A stretch of 64,000 nucleotides of DNA from UBA12202 sp049595035 (GCA_049595035.1 JBMYKD010000011.1:1-64000), one strand, 5' to 3'. Positions 18,407 to 27,895 are shown, counted from the first letter of the stretch. Notes: generated by a model not told the origin, from the letters alone. Numbers and translations are program-made.

Positions 18407-19870
18407 TTATACAGATTTTTTCTTCGCACTAATCTCTTTCTGGTTATATAAAACTGGTCGCCTCTCAGCGCAATCAAGCCATGGTCTTTCTTTCTCAAAT
18501 GCGCGGGCAATACGAAACACCGTTTGATCATCAAGAGGACGTCCGATAATCTGGATGCCTGTTGGTACGCCACTATTGGCTCTGCCTGAAGGGACAGCTA
18601 TCACTGGACACCGATTATACATATTCCACAGAACCGCCATGGTCGTTTCAGTATCTGTGTAATCTTTACCATTTACCGTCACCGTTTCTTTTTGCCATCC
18701 CGTTGCCGGAATATCAGTGTAGCTAGTGGTTGGGGTAATAAAAGCATCATACTGATAAAATAATGATCCTATATGATCTTGCCAAACTCTACCTGCCTCT
18801 TCAAGTGCTTTAAGATAAGTATTCGCCGGATAGCTATTTGCCGTTTCAAGTAATTGTGGCACATAATCGCTTATAATATCACCATGTTTATTAACCACCT
18901 CATTTAAAAACTCTGCAAACAATACTTCTTGCGCCCCTAAAGCCAAATCAATAAGATCTTTTGCCCAACTGACCTGAACCTCTTCAACCACAGCACCTAC
19001 CCTCTGAAGGGTTTGGATAGAAGCCAGTGTTTCTCTAGCCACATCATCTGCGATATCGTAACAACCCAGATCAAGGGAATAAGCTATTTTTATTCCGGAC
19101 AGATTTACATCATCAATAGTAATATCTGCAATCTGATCCAGTGAATTATGATCTCTATAATCCGGGCCAGACATGATATTGGCCATAAGTACACTATCAG
19201 CTACAGTTCGGGTCATTGGCCCCGGCTTGCTGTAAACATTGAATGAACTTGACCCTATATTTGGGATACGTCCATGAGGTGGCTGATATCCGACAATACC
19301 ACATTGACTGGCTGGTTGACGGATTGAGCCGGTGCTATCACTTCCGGTTGCCAATGTTGTTGCACCCGCCACAACAGCAGCTGCGGAACCACCTGATGAC
19401 CCACCCGGTGATATTCCTAATTTCCATGGATTATGTGTGACACCCCACATACGTGATTGCGTGGTAAATAACCAAGCAAATTCCGGAATGGTTGTTCTGG
19501 CAAAAACATTTGCGCCAGCGTCCTGTAGGCGCTTAACATGGACTGATGTTTGCTGGGCAATATTCTCACTATAAATAAGTGAACCGCTGGTTGTCCTTTT
19601 TCCAGCAATATTACATATATCCTTTACCGCCAGTGGAATACCCTCAAGTGGACCAATATTAGCGTCTTTTTTTGCGTATAAAGCTTCAGATATTTTTGCT
19701 CTTTGTCGCGCCTCATCAAAATAGCAATCGGCAAAGGGGTTAACGGTATTAGAAATGGCGTTTGCGCGATCAATGATAGCATCCAGTAGTTCTAATGGTG
19801 AAAGTGACCGCTTATGAAAATGATTGATAGCTTCAACCGCTGACATATAACAAAGATCATCACTACTCAT
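18407..19870 (-). CDS. Amidase signature (AS) family amidase, copy 1
   Basis: About 487 residues. The Ser-cisSer-Lys catalytic triad of the AS family is readable: Lys in PLAVKDICN, the Gly/Ser motif GGSSGGSAAA, and the nucleophile loop ATGSDSTGSIRQPAS. The ATG at 19870 is preferred to one six codons upstream because GAGG is correctly spaced and the product then aligns with the paralogue next door (both read DDLCYxSAxEA). The copies share most blocks along their length, so this is a tandem duplication. It is the last gene of the transporter-amidase transcription unit, 27 bases after copy 2. No GatB/GatC is present and the protein lacks GatA context. It probably hydrolyses an amide delivered by the adjacent ABC importer; the substrate is unknown. 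No signal peptide, so cytoplasmic. Confidence 0.88.
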   Translation of the reverse strand: MSSDDLCYMSAVEAINHFHKRSLSPLELLDAIIDRANAISNTVNPFADCYFDEARQRAKISEALYAKKDANIGPLEGIPLAVKDICNIAGKRTTSGSLIYSENIAQQTSVHVKRLQDAGANVFARTTIPEFAWLFTTQSRMWGVTHNPWKLGISPGGSSGGSAAAVVAGATTLATGSDSTGSIRQPASQCGIVGYQPPHGRIPNIGSSSFNVYSKPGPMTRTVADSVLMANIMSGPDYRDHNSLDQIADITIDDVNLSGIKIAYSLDLGCYDIADDVARETLASIQTLQRVGAVVEEVQVSWAKDLIDLALGAQEVLFAEFLNEVVNKHGDIISDYVPQLLETANSYPANTYLKALEEAGRVWQDHIGSLFYQYDAFITPTTSYTDIPATGWQKETVTVNGKDYTDTETTMAVLWNMYNRCPVIAVPSGRANSGVPTGIQIIGRPLDDQTVFRIARAFEKERPWLDCAERRPVLYNQKEISAKKKSV

Positions 19871-19897
19871 TTTATTCCTCATTTCCATTATCTTAAG

Positions 19898-21349
19898 TTA
19901 TTTTATTTCTTTCAATTTAAGCAACGGCCGGCTTTCTGGTGTTAGTAGCCATGGGCGGACTTTTTCTAATGCTGCACCAACACGGAAAACCGTTATATCA
20001 TCATAAGGTCGCCCGACAATTTGAAGTCCACAAGGCAGACCTGCTGTGGTAATACCGCTTGGCACCGCTAATACCGGACATCTGCTAAAATGATTGAACA
20101 ATGCTGTCATTGTAATCTCGGTATCGGTAAGATGACGTTCGCCTACTAATATCGTATTGGTTTGCCAATGTTCTGCTGGAACCAATGGTGTTGTCACCGT
20201 GGGACAGAGGAAAGCATCATATTTCTGAAAAATCGGGCCAAGAATTTGTTGCCAGATATCACCAGATAATGTCTTGGATCTTTGTAAATCCTCAGCATTA
20301 TATTTAAGGGCTGTTTCAAGTAATTCCGGAACATAGTCACTAATCACATCTGAGTGATTATCTATAGCGTCTTGTAAAAAACCATGAGCTTCAAATTCCT
20401 GCACACCATGAGATAACTTAATCATTTCACTCAAGCCACTCAGCGGAACGTTTTCTACTGTGGCACCAGCATCTTTCAAATACTGGAGCGATGTTAAAAA
20501 TTCATGCTCTACCTCAGAATCCAAATCATAATGACCAAGGTCAGTAGAAAATCCTATTTTCATTCCCGTAATATCCAATGGATGTTCAGGTAATATACAT
20601 GTATCGGAAAGGGATGTGTGATCCAGCGGATGCATTCCTGACATGACATTTGACATTAAAGCCGTATCCGCAACCGTTCGTGCCATAGGGCCAATCTGAA
20701 CGTATGGGTTAAATGAGGTATAGGGTGATAGCGGCATCCGACCATAAGGCGGTTTGTATCCAACAACACCACATTGGCTTGCTGGCTGTCGAATTGACCC
20801 TGCACTATCGCTTCCTGTTGCTATAGTTGTGCCCCCTGCGGCAAGGGCAGCTGCTGACCCTCCTGAAGAGCCACCAGGCGTAATATCAAGTCGCCAAGGG
20901 TTGCGCGTGACCCCCCACATTCGCGAGTGACATGTAAATAACCAGCAGAATTCTGGACAGGTGGTACGCGCAAAAAGATTTGCACCATTTTCAAGTAGAC
21001 GTTCAATTGACGGATTACTGAACTCATCCATTCTTTTTTTATTGATAAGTGAACCATTTGTTGATCGTCGCCCCTTTATCGGGGTGCTATCTTTAACGGC
21101 TAAAGGTAAACCTTCTAGTTTCCCCATTTTCCCATGATAGTTATCGGGGTTCTGGTATTTTTTTTCTGATATTTTTGCTGCGTCAAGCGCCTCATCAAAA
21201 TAGCGGTCAGCAAAAGGATTAATGGTTTCATGAATGTCTTCAGCCCGATGGATAATAGCTTTGATCAGCTCAACTGGCGATAAGGTACGCGCTTGAAATT
21301 TTGCCAATGCCTCAGTCGCGGATATATAGCAAAGATCATCATCATTCAT
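19898..21349 (-). CDS. Amidase signature (AS) family amidase, copy 2
   Basis: 483 residues, paralogue of the gene that follows it. The triad region is intact: PLAVKDSTP, TPGGSSGGSAAALAAGG and ATGSDSAGSIRQPAS. The C-terminal half (TVTTPLVPAEHWQT and PCGLQIVGRPYDD) is close to copy 1, while the 200-330 region that shapes the substrate pocket differs more. It starts 6 bases after the fused ATPase gene, so it should be co-translated with the importer. Two diverged copies suggest either two related substrates or dosage. Confidence 0.88.
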   Translation of the reverse strand: MNDDDLCYISATEALAKFQARTLSPVELIKAIIHRAEDIHETINPFADRYFDEALDAAKISEKKYQNPDNYHGKMGKLEGLPLAVKDSTPIKGRRSTNGSLINKKRMDEFSNPSIERLLENGANLFARTTCPEFCWLFTCHSRMWGVTRNPWRLDITPGGSSGGSAAALAAGGTTIATGSDSAGSIRQPASQCGVVGYKPPYGRMPLSPYTSFNPYVQIGPMARTVADTALMSNVMSGMHPLDHTSLSDTCILPEHPLDITGMKIGFSTDLGHYDLDSEVEHEFLTSLQYLKDAGATVENVPLSGLSEMIKLSHGVQEFEAHGFLQDAIDNHSDVISDYVPELLETALKYNAEDLQRSKTLSGDIWQQILGPIFQKYDAFLCPTVTTPLVPAEHWQTNTILVGERHLTDTEITMTALFNHFSRCPVLAVPSGITTAGLPCGLQIVGRPYDDITVFRVGAALEKVRPWLLTPESRPLLKLKEIK

Positions 21350-21355
21350 AATACA

Positions 21356-23047
21356 CTACTTTATTTTGGGTGTTGGAAGATCATGAATATTTGAAGCCAG
21401 AAGACGCCGTGTATAATCATGCTTCGGGGTGGAAAAAATTTCTTCTGTTAAACCCTGTTCAACTATTTTACCCTGTAACATAATCACCATTCTATCGCTA
21501 ATGTGTCGCACGATATTCAAATTGTGGGTAACAATCAATATTGGCAATTGAAGACTATCTTGAAGCTCTGATAACAGATTGAGGATTTCCCCTTGTATCG
21601 AAACATCAAGTCCTGCTGTTGGTTCATCAGCAATAATCATTTTAGGTTTTTGAGCCAATGCTCTTGCAATACAAACTCGTCGCGCCTGTCCCCCAGAAAG
21701 CTCATGCGGATAACGCAAGGCAAAGTCAGCAGGAAGGCCAACAAGCAACAGCAATTTTTCTACTTCATTCGGAATTGAATTATTTTGTGACCCATCATGA
21801 TGCAACGCTTCCCTGATAATGCTCTCTATGGTCATTCTTGGGCTCAAACTGCCAATTGGGTCTTGAAATACCAGGGCGATGTCACGCCGGATAGAGGCCA
21901 ATTCTTTCCGATTCCTAGTCAATGGTGATTTACCCATAAATGTAATGCTCCCTGACTGGCAGGAAACAAGCTGTAATATAGACCTGATCAGGGTTGTCTT
22001 GCCGGAACCGCTCTCCCCAACAATTGCCAATGTTTCGCCTTTGAATAAATCAAGAGACACATTATCGACAGCTGTAATCTCAGCTGGTTTGCTTCTTAAA
22101 ATAAGATGTTTTAGCCCAAAGGATTTGCGGAATTTTACAACCAAATCGGTGATCTGTAATATAGGTCCTTCATCAATCGCAATACGTCTCTTGGCGTCGG
22201 CTTTCTTTTCAATCTTTTTTTTATATGGCGTGCTCATAGTTGGTAGCTGCCGGCATTTTTCTTTTATATTGGCAGGATCACAGAGCAAAAGATTTTTCGT
22301 GTACTGGCTTTGGGGGTTAATAAAAACCTCTCTTACAATCCCGGCTTCTTGAACAACCCCATTATGTAAAACAACAACATCATCGCAAAGAGAAGTAACA
22401 ACACCTAAATGATGTGTCACAAAGATCATGGCGCATCCGATCTTTTTCTGCAGCTCTTTTAGTAAGGAGATAATCTCAACTTCTAATGTTGCATCAAGCG
22501 CGGTTGTTGGCTCATCCGCAATAAGAATCTTAGGCTGCATCATAATTGCCATGGCGATAGAAACACGTTGTTTCTGGCCGCCCGATAACTCATGCGGATA
22601 CATTGATAATCGTGCTTCTGGGTCAGGCATATGCACGGATTCAAGCGCTGCTATTGCCCTTTCTCTTTTTTCAGCATTTCCAATATGCTCACGAAATTGA
22701 ATATCCATCAGATGATCACCAATAGTAAGCACAGGATTAAGAGCACTTAATGCATCTTGTGAGACCATGGATATTTGATGCCCACGAATATCTCTGAAAT
22801 CATGTGGTGTTATTTTAGTGAGGTCTTTACCACCAAATAAAATCTGCCCACCTGTTATATTTGCCCCTTGCGAGAGCAGTCCGATTAAGGCCGACACTAA
22901 CGTAGATTTTCCACTTCCACTCTCACCAACCACACCAACAATGCGACCATTGCCAACACTTAGATCAATTGATTTTATTGCCGGCATTTCATCATATGTA
23001 ACCGTTAGATCACTGATTTCCAGAATATATTCTAATGACGATTTCAT
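21356..23047 (-). CDS. Peptide/opine-type ABC transporter, fused double ATPase (DppD-DppF type)
   Basis: 563 residues with two complete ABC ATPase domains in one chain. Domain 1 has GVVGESGSGKST, LSGGQKQRVSIA and LIADEPTTALD; domain 2 has AIVGESGSGKTT, LSGGQARRVCIARAL and IIADEPTAGLD. The oligopeptide-type C-terminal tails are present after each domain, though the CxxxxPxC cluster is only partly kept (LLLCDPANIKEKC). In the classical Dpp/Opp system these are separate proteins; fused forms occur in alphaproteobacterial glutathione/opine-type importers. It overlaps the upstream permease by one base. Confidence 0.92.
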   Translation of the reverse strand: MKSSLEYILEISDLTVTYDEMPAIKSIDLSVGNGRIVGVVGESGSGKSTLVSALIGLLSQGANITGGQILFGGKDLTKITPHDFRDIRGHQISMVSQDALSALNPVLTIGDHLMDIQFREHIGNAEKRERAIAALESVHMPDPEARLSMYPHELSGGQKQRVSIAMAIMMQPKILIADEPTTALDATLEVEIISLLKELQKKIGCAMIFVTHHLGVVTSLCDDVVVLHNGVVQEAGIVREVFINPQSQYTKNLLLCDPANIKEKCRQLPTMSTPYKKKIEKKADAKRRIAIDEGPILQITDLVVKFRKSFGLKHLILRSKPAEITAVDNVSLDLFKGETLAIVGESGSGKTTLIRSILQLVSCQSGSITFMGKSPLTRNRKELASIRRDIALVFQDPIGSLSPRMTIESIIREALHHDGSQNNSIPNEVEKLLLLVGLPADFALRYPHELSGGQARRVCIARALAQKPKMIIADEPTAGLDVSIQGEILNLLSELQDSLQLPILIVTHNLNIVRHISDRMVIMLQGKIVEQGLTEEIFSTPKHDYTRRLLASNIHDLPTPKIK

Positions 23048-23931
23048 TACCGGCCCTTACTTATTTTTGGATCAAAAATATCACGAAGCTGTTCGCCTAA
23101 AAAAGTAAACCCTATCGTCACCAATATAAGAGGTACTCCAGCGCTAAACAGAATCCATGATGAGTTTCTGATATAAGTAAATCCATCATTTAATATGCTT
23201 CCCCAGCTTGGAGTGGGTGGTCTTACACCAAGCCCAAGAAAACTGAGTCCAGCTTCTAGGGCAATGACAAATGGAACATCCATACTTGCAACAATCAGGA
23301 TCGGACCAATTGTATTTGGGAGGATGTGTGTTAATAAGATTCGTGGGGTGCTTATACCTAACGCTTGCGCAGATAAAATATATTCTGATTTTCTCAAAGA
23401 TTGCGTTTGCGTTCGCATTAACCGTCCATAAGTAGGGAATGATGTAGCCATAATAATAACAATAATTGTTGTTAAGCTAGGACCAAAAAGTACGACCACC
23501 GCAAGAGCAAACATTATCACCGGATATGATCGCATCGTATCAAAAATCAGCATGATAATAAAATCTAGCCAAGTTGGGCCATATCCAGCAATAGCACCAA
23601 GAATAGAACCAAATACAACAGCTAAACCAATTGAAATAGCAGCAACAAGCAGCGCAATCTGGGTGCCGTGAATAAGACGGGATAAAGTATCCCTTCCTAG
23701 CTGATCGGTGCCAACCAGATGATTGAGACTTGGCCCCTGTAACTTGTTAAGGATATCGATTTTATTAGGATCATAAGGGGCAATCACATCGGCAAATAAT
23801 GCTATGATCAAAAAACTGGCGACAATCAAAACCCCGATAGCGCCCATAGGATCACCTAGAATTTTACCAAACAGACTCATTATTCTGTTTGACCGACGGA
23901 TTTCAACCTGCTCTGTTTTTCCCGATAACAT
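23047..23931 (-). CDS. Peptide-type ABC transporter permease (DppC family)
   Basis: 294 residues, inner membrane. It has the DppC-type N-terminal segment with one helix, APYDPNKIDI then LVGTDQLGRDTLSRLIHGTQIAL, and the EAA loop EYILSAQALGISTPRILLTHILPN. About six membrane spans. It overlaps the neighbouring permease and ATPase genes by one base each, so the three are translationally coupled. Confidence 0.92.
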   Translation of the reverse strand: MLSGKTEQVEIRRSNRIMSLFGKILGDPMGAIGVLIVASFLIIALFADVIAPYDPNKIDILNKLQGPSLNHLVGTDQLGRDTLSRLIHGTQIALLVAAISIGLAVVFGSILGAIAGYGPTWLDFIIMLIFDTMRSYPVIMFALAVVVLFGPSLTTIIVIIMATSFPTYGRLMRTQTQSLRKSEYILSAQALGISTPRILLTHILPNTIGPILIVASMDVPFVIALEAGLSFLGLGVRPPTPSWGSILNDGFTYIRNSSWILFSAGVPLILVTIGFTFLGEQLRDIFDPKISKGR

Positions 23932-24875
23932 TAATCTGTTTCCTTTCGTAATCTGGGATCAATGGCAGCATTTATCAGATCAGCTATAGTCGTTCCTGCG
24001 ACAATGAAAATGGTGCTAAACAAAACTGCACCCATAATTAATGGGTAATTCCGGCTAAGGACTGATTCATATAATAGACTACCTATACCAGGGCGCGAAA
24101 ATATGATTTCTACAATCACCGTGCTTGATAGAATCAGGGCAATACTTACACCAAGCATGGTTATTGATGGCAGTACAGCAATACGAAGAGCATACCTGTT
24201 TACAACCTTAGCTTCGCTCAAGCCAAATGCGCGTGCCATACGGACATGATTTTGATTTAACACTTCAATCATTGATGCACGGACAATCCGCGAAATATAA
24301 CCAATCCAGGCAATACTGATAGTAATTACCGGTAGAGTAAGATGCCACAGATAATCTAACCAGTCATTTTTGTCACCCGCGCCAATCACTGGAAACAATT
24401 TTAATTCTACTGAAAAAAACAATAGCATATAAAGCCCAACAACAATTGCAGGCATGGCGATGATGGAAACAGTAACCGTTCCTACAATACGGTCAAATAT
24501 TCCATTGCGATGTATGGCAGCATAGCAGCCAACAGGGATGCCAATAGTTGATACAACAAGCGCTGATGTTACCAGAATTAGCGTATGAGGAAATTGTTCT
24601 AAAATAATATCTAAAACTGGACGGTTTGAGCGTAAATCATAACCGAAATCGCCCATCAAAAGACCTCTGAAAAAGTAAAACATCTGATTTATTATTGGCT
24701 CATCGAGATGAAGTCTTGCACGCAATGCTTCTTTTATTTCCGGCGTCGCTCTAGGGCCAAGCATTACATTAACGGGGTCACCTGGTACCGCATGAATCAT
24801 TATGAACATAGAGGCGACAGCACATACTATGATTAATACAGCCAATAGAATTCTCTGAATGGTATACTTAACCAT
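23931..24875 (-). CDS. Peptide-type ABC transporter permease (DppB family)
   Basis: 314 residues, inner membrane, about six spans. The DppB opening IQRILLAVLIIVCAVASMFIM is followed by HAVPGDPVNVMLGPRATPEI and the EAA loop HVRMARAFGLSEAKVVNRYALR. It pairs with the DppC-type gene that follows. It is separated from the binding-protein gene by 144 bases that contain a stem-loop. Confidence 0.92.
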   Translation of the reverse strand: MVKYTIQRILLAVLIIVCAVASMFIMIHAVPGDPVNVMLGPRATPEIKEALRARLHLDEPIINQMFYFFRGLLMGDFGYDLRSNRPVLDIILEQFPHTLILVTSALVVSTIGIPVGCYAAIHRNGIFDRIVGTVTVSIIAMPAIVVGLYMLLFFSVELKLFPVIGAGDKNDWLDYLWHLTLPVITISIAWIGYISRIVRASMIEVLNQNHVRMARAFGLSEAKVVNRYALRIAVLPSITMLGVSIALILSSTVIVEIIFSRPGIGSLLYESVLSRNYPLIMGAVLFSTIFIVAGTTIADLINAAIDPRLRKETD

Positions 24876-24970
24876 GAGTCAGTCCAACTTCATCTATGTT
24901 TAGAGTCTATAATTCATTAAAGCTAAACAAAGTATCCTGTAATATTTGCTTGCTTAAGGCCAGATTAAAC

Positions 24971-25001
24971 CGAAGGGGCCAACTAAAAGCCAGCCCCATC
25001 G
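24971..25001 (-). terminator. Intercistronic stem-loop between binding-protein and permease genes
   Basis: On the minus strand GGGGC and GCCCC flank a 13-base stretch that can extend the stem with wobble pairs; CGA/TCG add outer pairs across one mismatch. It lies just after the binding-protein stop. Stem-loops here are common in ABC operons and raise the binding protein relative to the permeases by partial termination or mRNA protection. There is no strong U-tract on the minus strand, so partial action is more likely than full termination. Confidence 0.55.
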
Positions 25002-25019
25002 TTTTGTTTAAGCAAAGCG

Positions 25020-26570
25020 TTAATTAGCTTTGAAGGCTGAAAGCTTAAACCCACCATTAGGATAAAGTCCGGGCTTAATTGTATCTCTATAAATGATTAC
25101 GCTAGGAGGGTGCATAATGAATAGAAATCCACCAGACTCATCCATGATTTTCTGCATATCAACATACATATCTGACCGCTTGTTCATGTCACTCTCTTTC
25201 AATGCGGCAAAGTGCAGGTTGTCAAATTCTTCGCTATCAAGCCATACCCAGTTCCAGATTCCTTTTTGGTCACGCAAAAACCACTGAGTTGACCATGATG
25301 GATCAGGTGGGCTTGTGTAGTTGTTCAAAGTGAGCTGCAAATCCTCTTTTCTATCTGCCGCTACATTCCAGAATGCGCCAGAATCAAGCTGATTGATTTG
25401 CACGTCAATTCCAATTTCACTCAGATTAGCCTGAATAATTTGGGCTGCCGTAATGAATTCAGCTGTATTTAGAACATCAAGCTCCAGACTTAAATTACTA
25501 ACGCCAGCTTCAGCAAGTAATGCCATCGCACCTTTAACATCTCTAGCTTCGGGCATGATACCTGTATAGCCAACTAATCCCGGTGCAACTAATCCACTGG
25601 CCTGTTCAGGCACGCCAAAATACGCACCTTGCAGAATAGCATCCATATCAATAGCCTTTTTGATCGCCTGTCTTACGCGGACATCAGACAACTTTTCGTT
25701 TGCGATGTTAATACCTAGAAAAGTATAATCAGCTGTTGGACGTACATCCAGCACACCGCCAGCTGGCAGTGACTCTCTGTAATTAGGGACGGACCCTATG
25801 GAAATTTCACTGATATCAATTTCACCAGCTTCAAAAGCAATTTCTGCTGATTTTGGTTCCTGAATAGGATAGATATTAATTTTATCAAAACCAGCCTCTG
25901 GACCGTTCCAGCCATCATGAGGAACTAGCACGGTCTTTTCTCTAGGTGTCCATGACTCGATTTTATAAGCACCAGCTGTTGCTCCGGGGTCAGTAGTAAA
26001 CTTTCCGCCTGCTTCTTCTGTTGCCTTTTTTGAGACAATTGCTCCACTTGAATATGGTAATGTACTCCACCAGATAGGAGCAAATGGCTCTTTAAGATGA
26101 ATAATACCACTATACTTATCGATAATTTCAACTTCTTTAAGGGGAAGCCAGTCACCGATAATTGGTGATGCTAATTCCGGATCAATATAACGTTCATAGG
26201 AATATTTCACGTCTTCGGTTGTTACTTCACCATAACCATCTGTCCACATCAGTCCAGGCTTAAGGGTGAATTTGATTGTCAATTCATCAACCTGTTCAAT
26301 GGACTCAGCGGCTTGCAGCTCATATTCCCAATCTGATCCAGATTTGAATTCGATTAATTTTGGAAATAACACATTGATCATTGTCAAATCTGCGCCACTT
26401 TGCCAAAAAGCTGGGTCAAGTGTGGTAAAATCTTCCCCGAGTCTGACGTTTAGTTCATCACTTCTAACAATGTTAACAGTTGCTGTCAGGAAAACGAACG
26501 ACAGGATGAGTGCTGATACCAGCCGCATTGACGCGCTTTCCAATTTTCTAGTTATTTTAGTTCTAGACAT
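25020..26570 (-). CDS. Peptide/opine-type ABC transporter, periplasmic binding protein (SBP family 5)
   Basis: 516 residues with a signal peptide (MRLVSALILSFVFLTATVN, cleavage near IVRS). Family 5 (DppA/OppA type) features include LDPAFWQSGADLTMINVLFPKLIEF, FTLKPGLMWTDGYGEVTTEDVKYS and DVRVRQAIKKAIDMDAI. It is first in the unit binding protein-permease-permease-ATPase-amidase-amidase, and divergent from the HTH gene 214 bases away. GGGAGG precedes the start by about ten bases. The family covers peptides, opines, glutathione and sugars; the linked amidases suggest an amide ligand. Confidence 0.92.
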   Translation of the reverse strand: MSRTKITRKLESASMRLVSALILSFVFLTATVNIVRSDELNVRLGEDFTTLDPAFWQSGADLTMINVLFPKLIEFKSGSDWEYELQAAESIEQVDELTIKFTLKPGLMWTDGYGEVTTEDVKYSYERYIDPELASPIIGDWLPLKEVEIIDKYSGIIHLKEPFAPIWWSTLPYSSGAIVSKKATEEAGGKFTTDPGATAGAYKIESWTPREKTVLVPHDGWNGPEAGFDKINIYPIQEPKSAEIAFEAGEIDISEISIGSVPNYRESLPAGGVLDVRPTADYTFLGINIANEKLSDVRVRQAIKKAIDMDAILQGAYFGVPEQASGLVAPGLVGYTGIMPEARDVKGAMALLAEAGVSNLSLELDVLNTAEFITAAQIIQANLSEIGIDVQINQLDSGAFWNVAADRKEDLQLTLNNYTSPPDPSWSTQWFLRDQKGIWNWVWLDSEEFDNLHFAALKESDMNKRSDMYVDMQKIMDESGGFLFIMHPPSVIIYRDTIKPGLYPNGGFKLSAFKAN

Positions 26571-26703
26571 TATAATTAGCCTCCCTAAAGCATTACATCA
26601 ATAATTAAAGCGTTTGATCTAACAATATTAAATCCATTTTCAACGCATTAAGAATAATATTGCTTAATTTGTATCTGATGCATATAACTAAATCTCTTTT
26701 TAT

Positions 26704-26741
26704 TGACGCTATTTGTCAACCTAAGCGTATATATAGCGTCA
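26704..26741. promoter_or_regulatory. Operator-like dyad over a promoter-like sequence
   Basis: TGACGCTA (26704-26711) and its exact reverse complement TAGCGTCA (26734-26741) are 22 bases apart. TTGACG at 26703-26708 with TATATA at 26728-26733 (spacer 19, longer than ideal) looks like a promoter for the HTH gene, and a nested TTGAC/GTCAA pair (26703-26719) lies inside. The dyad sits between the divergent HTH and binding-protein genes, where a regulator of both would bind. The promoter reading is weaker than the dyad. Confidence 0.5.
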
Positions 26742-26784
26742 CCTTATAACAGGCAATTTTATCGAAAAGAGGAGATTATTTAGT

Positions 26785-27597
26785 ATGAAAGATCAGAATC
26801 TGAAGAAAAATTTACGCCTATTAATCGGATATAGTTCATCAATCACTGATGTTTGCAATGACATCAAAATATCCAGACAGCAGTTCACAAAATACCTCTC
26901 AGGCAAGTCTTTACCAAGACTTCGAAGTCTTCAGAAGATTTGTGACTATTTTGGGCTAGAGGATTGGGAGCTCCTTTTACCACATGATGAATTCCGGAAA
27001 TTGATTGCCATCCGTCCAATTAAAACTGGCCAGAATAAACATTCATTTTCTAATAATTTTATGTCCGAGTTGCAAAATAAATCGCTGTCTATTCGTGATA
27101 TGGGGTCATTCTTGGGATATTATTACAATCACTTCATCGTAAAGGGTAAAAAAAGTATGATCCAACGAAGTCTCTACCATATATATGAAGTAGATGGCTT
27201 TGTTGGAACAAGATGCATCGAAAGAACTGAAAATATTGATGGATCATCAAGATTTACTAAATATGATGGTATTGCATATTATTCAGGTAACAGAATATAC
27301 GTTTCAGAACGTGAAAGATGCTATGGTCAAACTATCTGGCACACTATTTTATACACAACTGGGTCATATCATGGTCAGTTTTTTTCAGGGTTAGGATTAG
27401 GAAATACATGGGACTCAGTCCAGGATATATCTTGCTATCGATCTATTTTTCAATTTCTTGGTCAATCAGTCGATCTTTATAAAGCTTTAAAGCATTGCGG
27501 TTTATATTATCCAGATAGTTCGGATATCCCAATTTATATTCGTGAGAATATTCACAATAAAATTGATATTGGGGATAATGCATTTGTTGCAGCATAA
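26785..27597 (+). CDS. Helix-turn-helix regulator with unrecognised C-terminal domain
   Basis: 270 residues. The N-terminal 65 or so form an XRE-like HTH (ITDVCNDIKISRQQFTKYLSGKSLPRLRSLQKICDYF is spread over two helices, recognition helix near SRQQFTKYLSGK). Residues from about 75 to 270 contain beta-rich stretches (KYDGIAYYSGNRIYVSERE and RSLYHIYEVDGFVGTR) that I cannot assign; they may be a ligand-sensing domain. AGAGGAG precedes the ATG. It is divergent from the transporter-amidase unit and next to a dyad, so it is probably its regulator and may control itself. Its base composition is clearly A/T-richer than the core genes around. Activator or repressor is not decidable. Confidence 0.75.
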   Translation: MKDQNLKKNLRLLIGYSSSITDVCNDIKISRQQFTKYLSGKSLPRLRSLQKICDYFGLEDWELLLPHDEFRKLIAIRPIKTGQNKHSFSNNFMSELQNKSLSIRDMGSFLGYYYNHFIVKGKKSMIQRSLYHIYEVDGFVGTRCIERTENIDGSSRFTKYDGIAYYSGNRIYVSERERCYGQTIWHTILYTTGSYHGQFFSGLGLGNTWDSVQDISCYRSIFQFLGQSVDLYKALKHCGLYYPDSSDIPIYIRENIHNKIDIGDNAFVAA

Positions 27598-27865
27598 TTT
27601 TTAAATTATTACTCTAGGTAACTTAGGAAGATTATAGTCATGATATGCACCATTCAAGGTGGTAATTCCAAATAATTTACAAATTACAAAATTTATTACA
27701 TAATTAATTCGACCAATATTAGGAATATATTTTCGCTATCAACACAAAATAGCCGACATAAAAAAAGTACAAATATCAATATACCTCAATCTAAAGCATA
27801 AAGCCTAATCCAATCTAAGCCCAACCTCATAGCAATTATGATCCCAATCAATAAAAAGCATAAGT

Positions 27866-27895
27866 AACCCCTATGTGAGGTTTTAATGAGGGGTT
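27866..27895. terminator. Weak hairpin downstream of the HTH gene
   Basis: AACCCCT (27866-27872) and AGGGGTT (27889-27895) form a 7-bp stem with a 16-base loop, followed by CTTATC rather than a true U-tract. It is about 270 bases past the HTH stop, so its role as that gene's terminator is uncertain. Confidence 0.35.

Noticed and set aside
21356..23047. The double ATPase as an assembly fusion of two genes
   Set aside because: The frame is continuous with a normal linker, and fused DppD-DppF-type ATPases are known in alphaproteobacteria.
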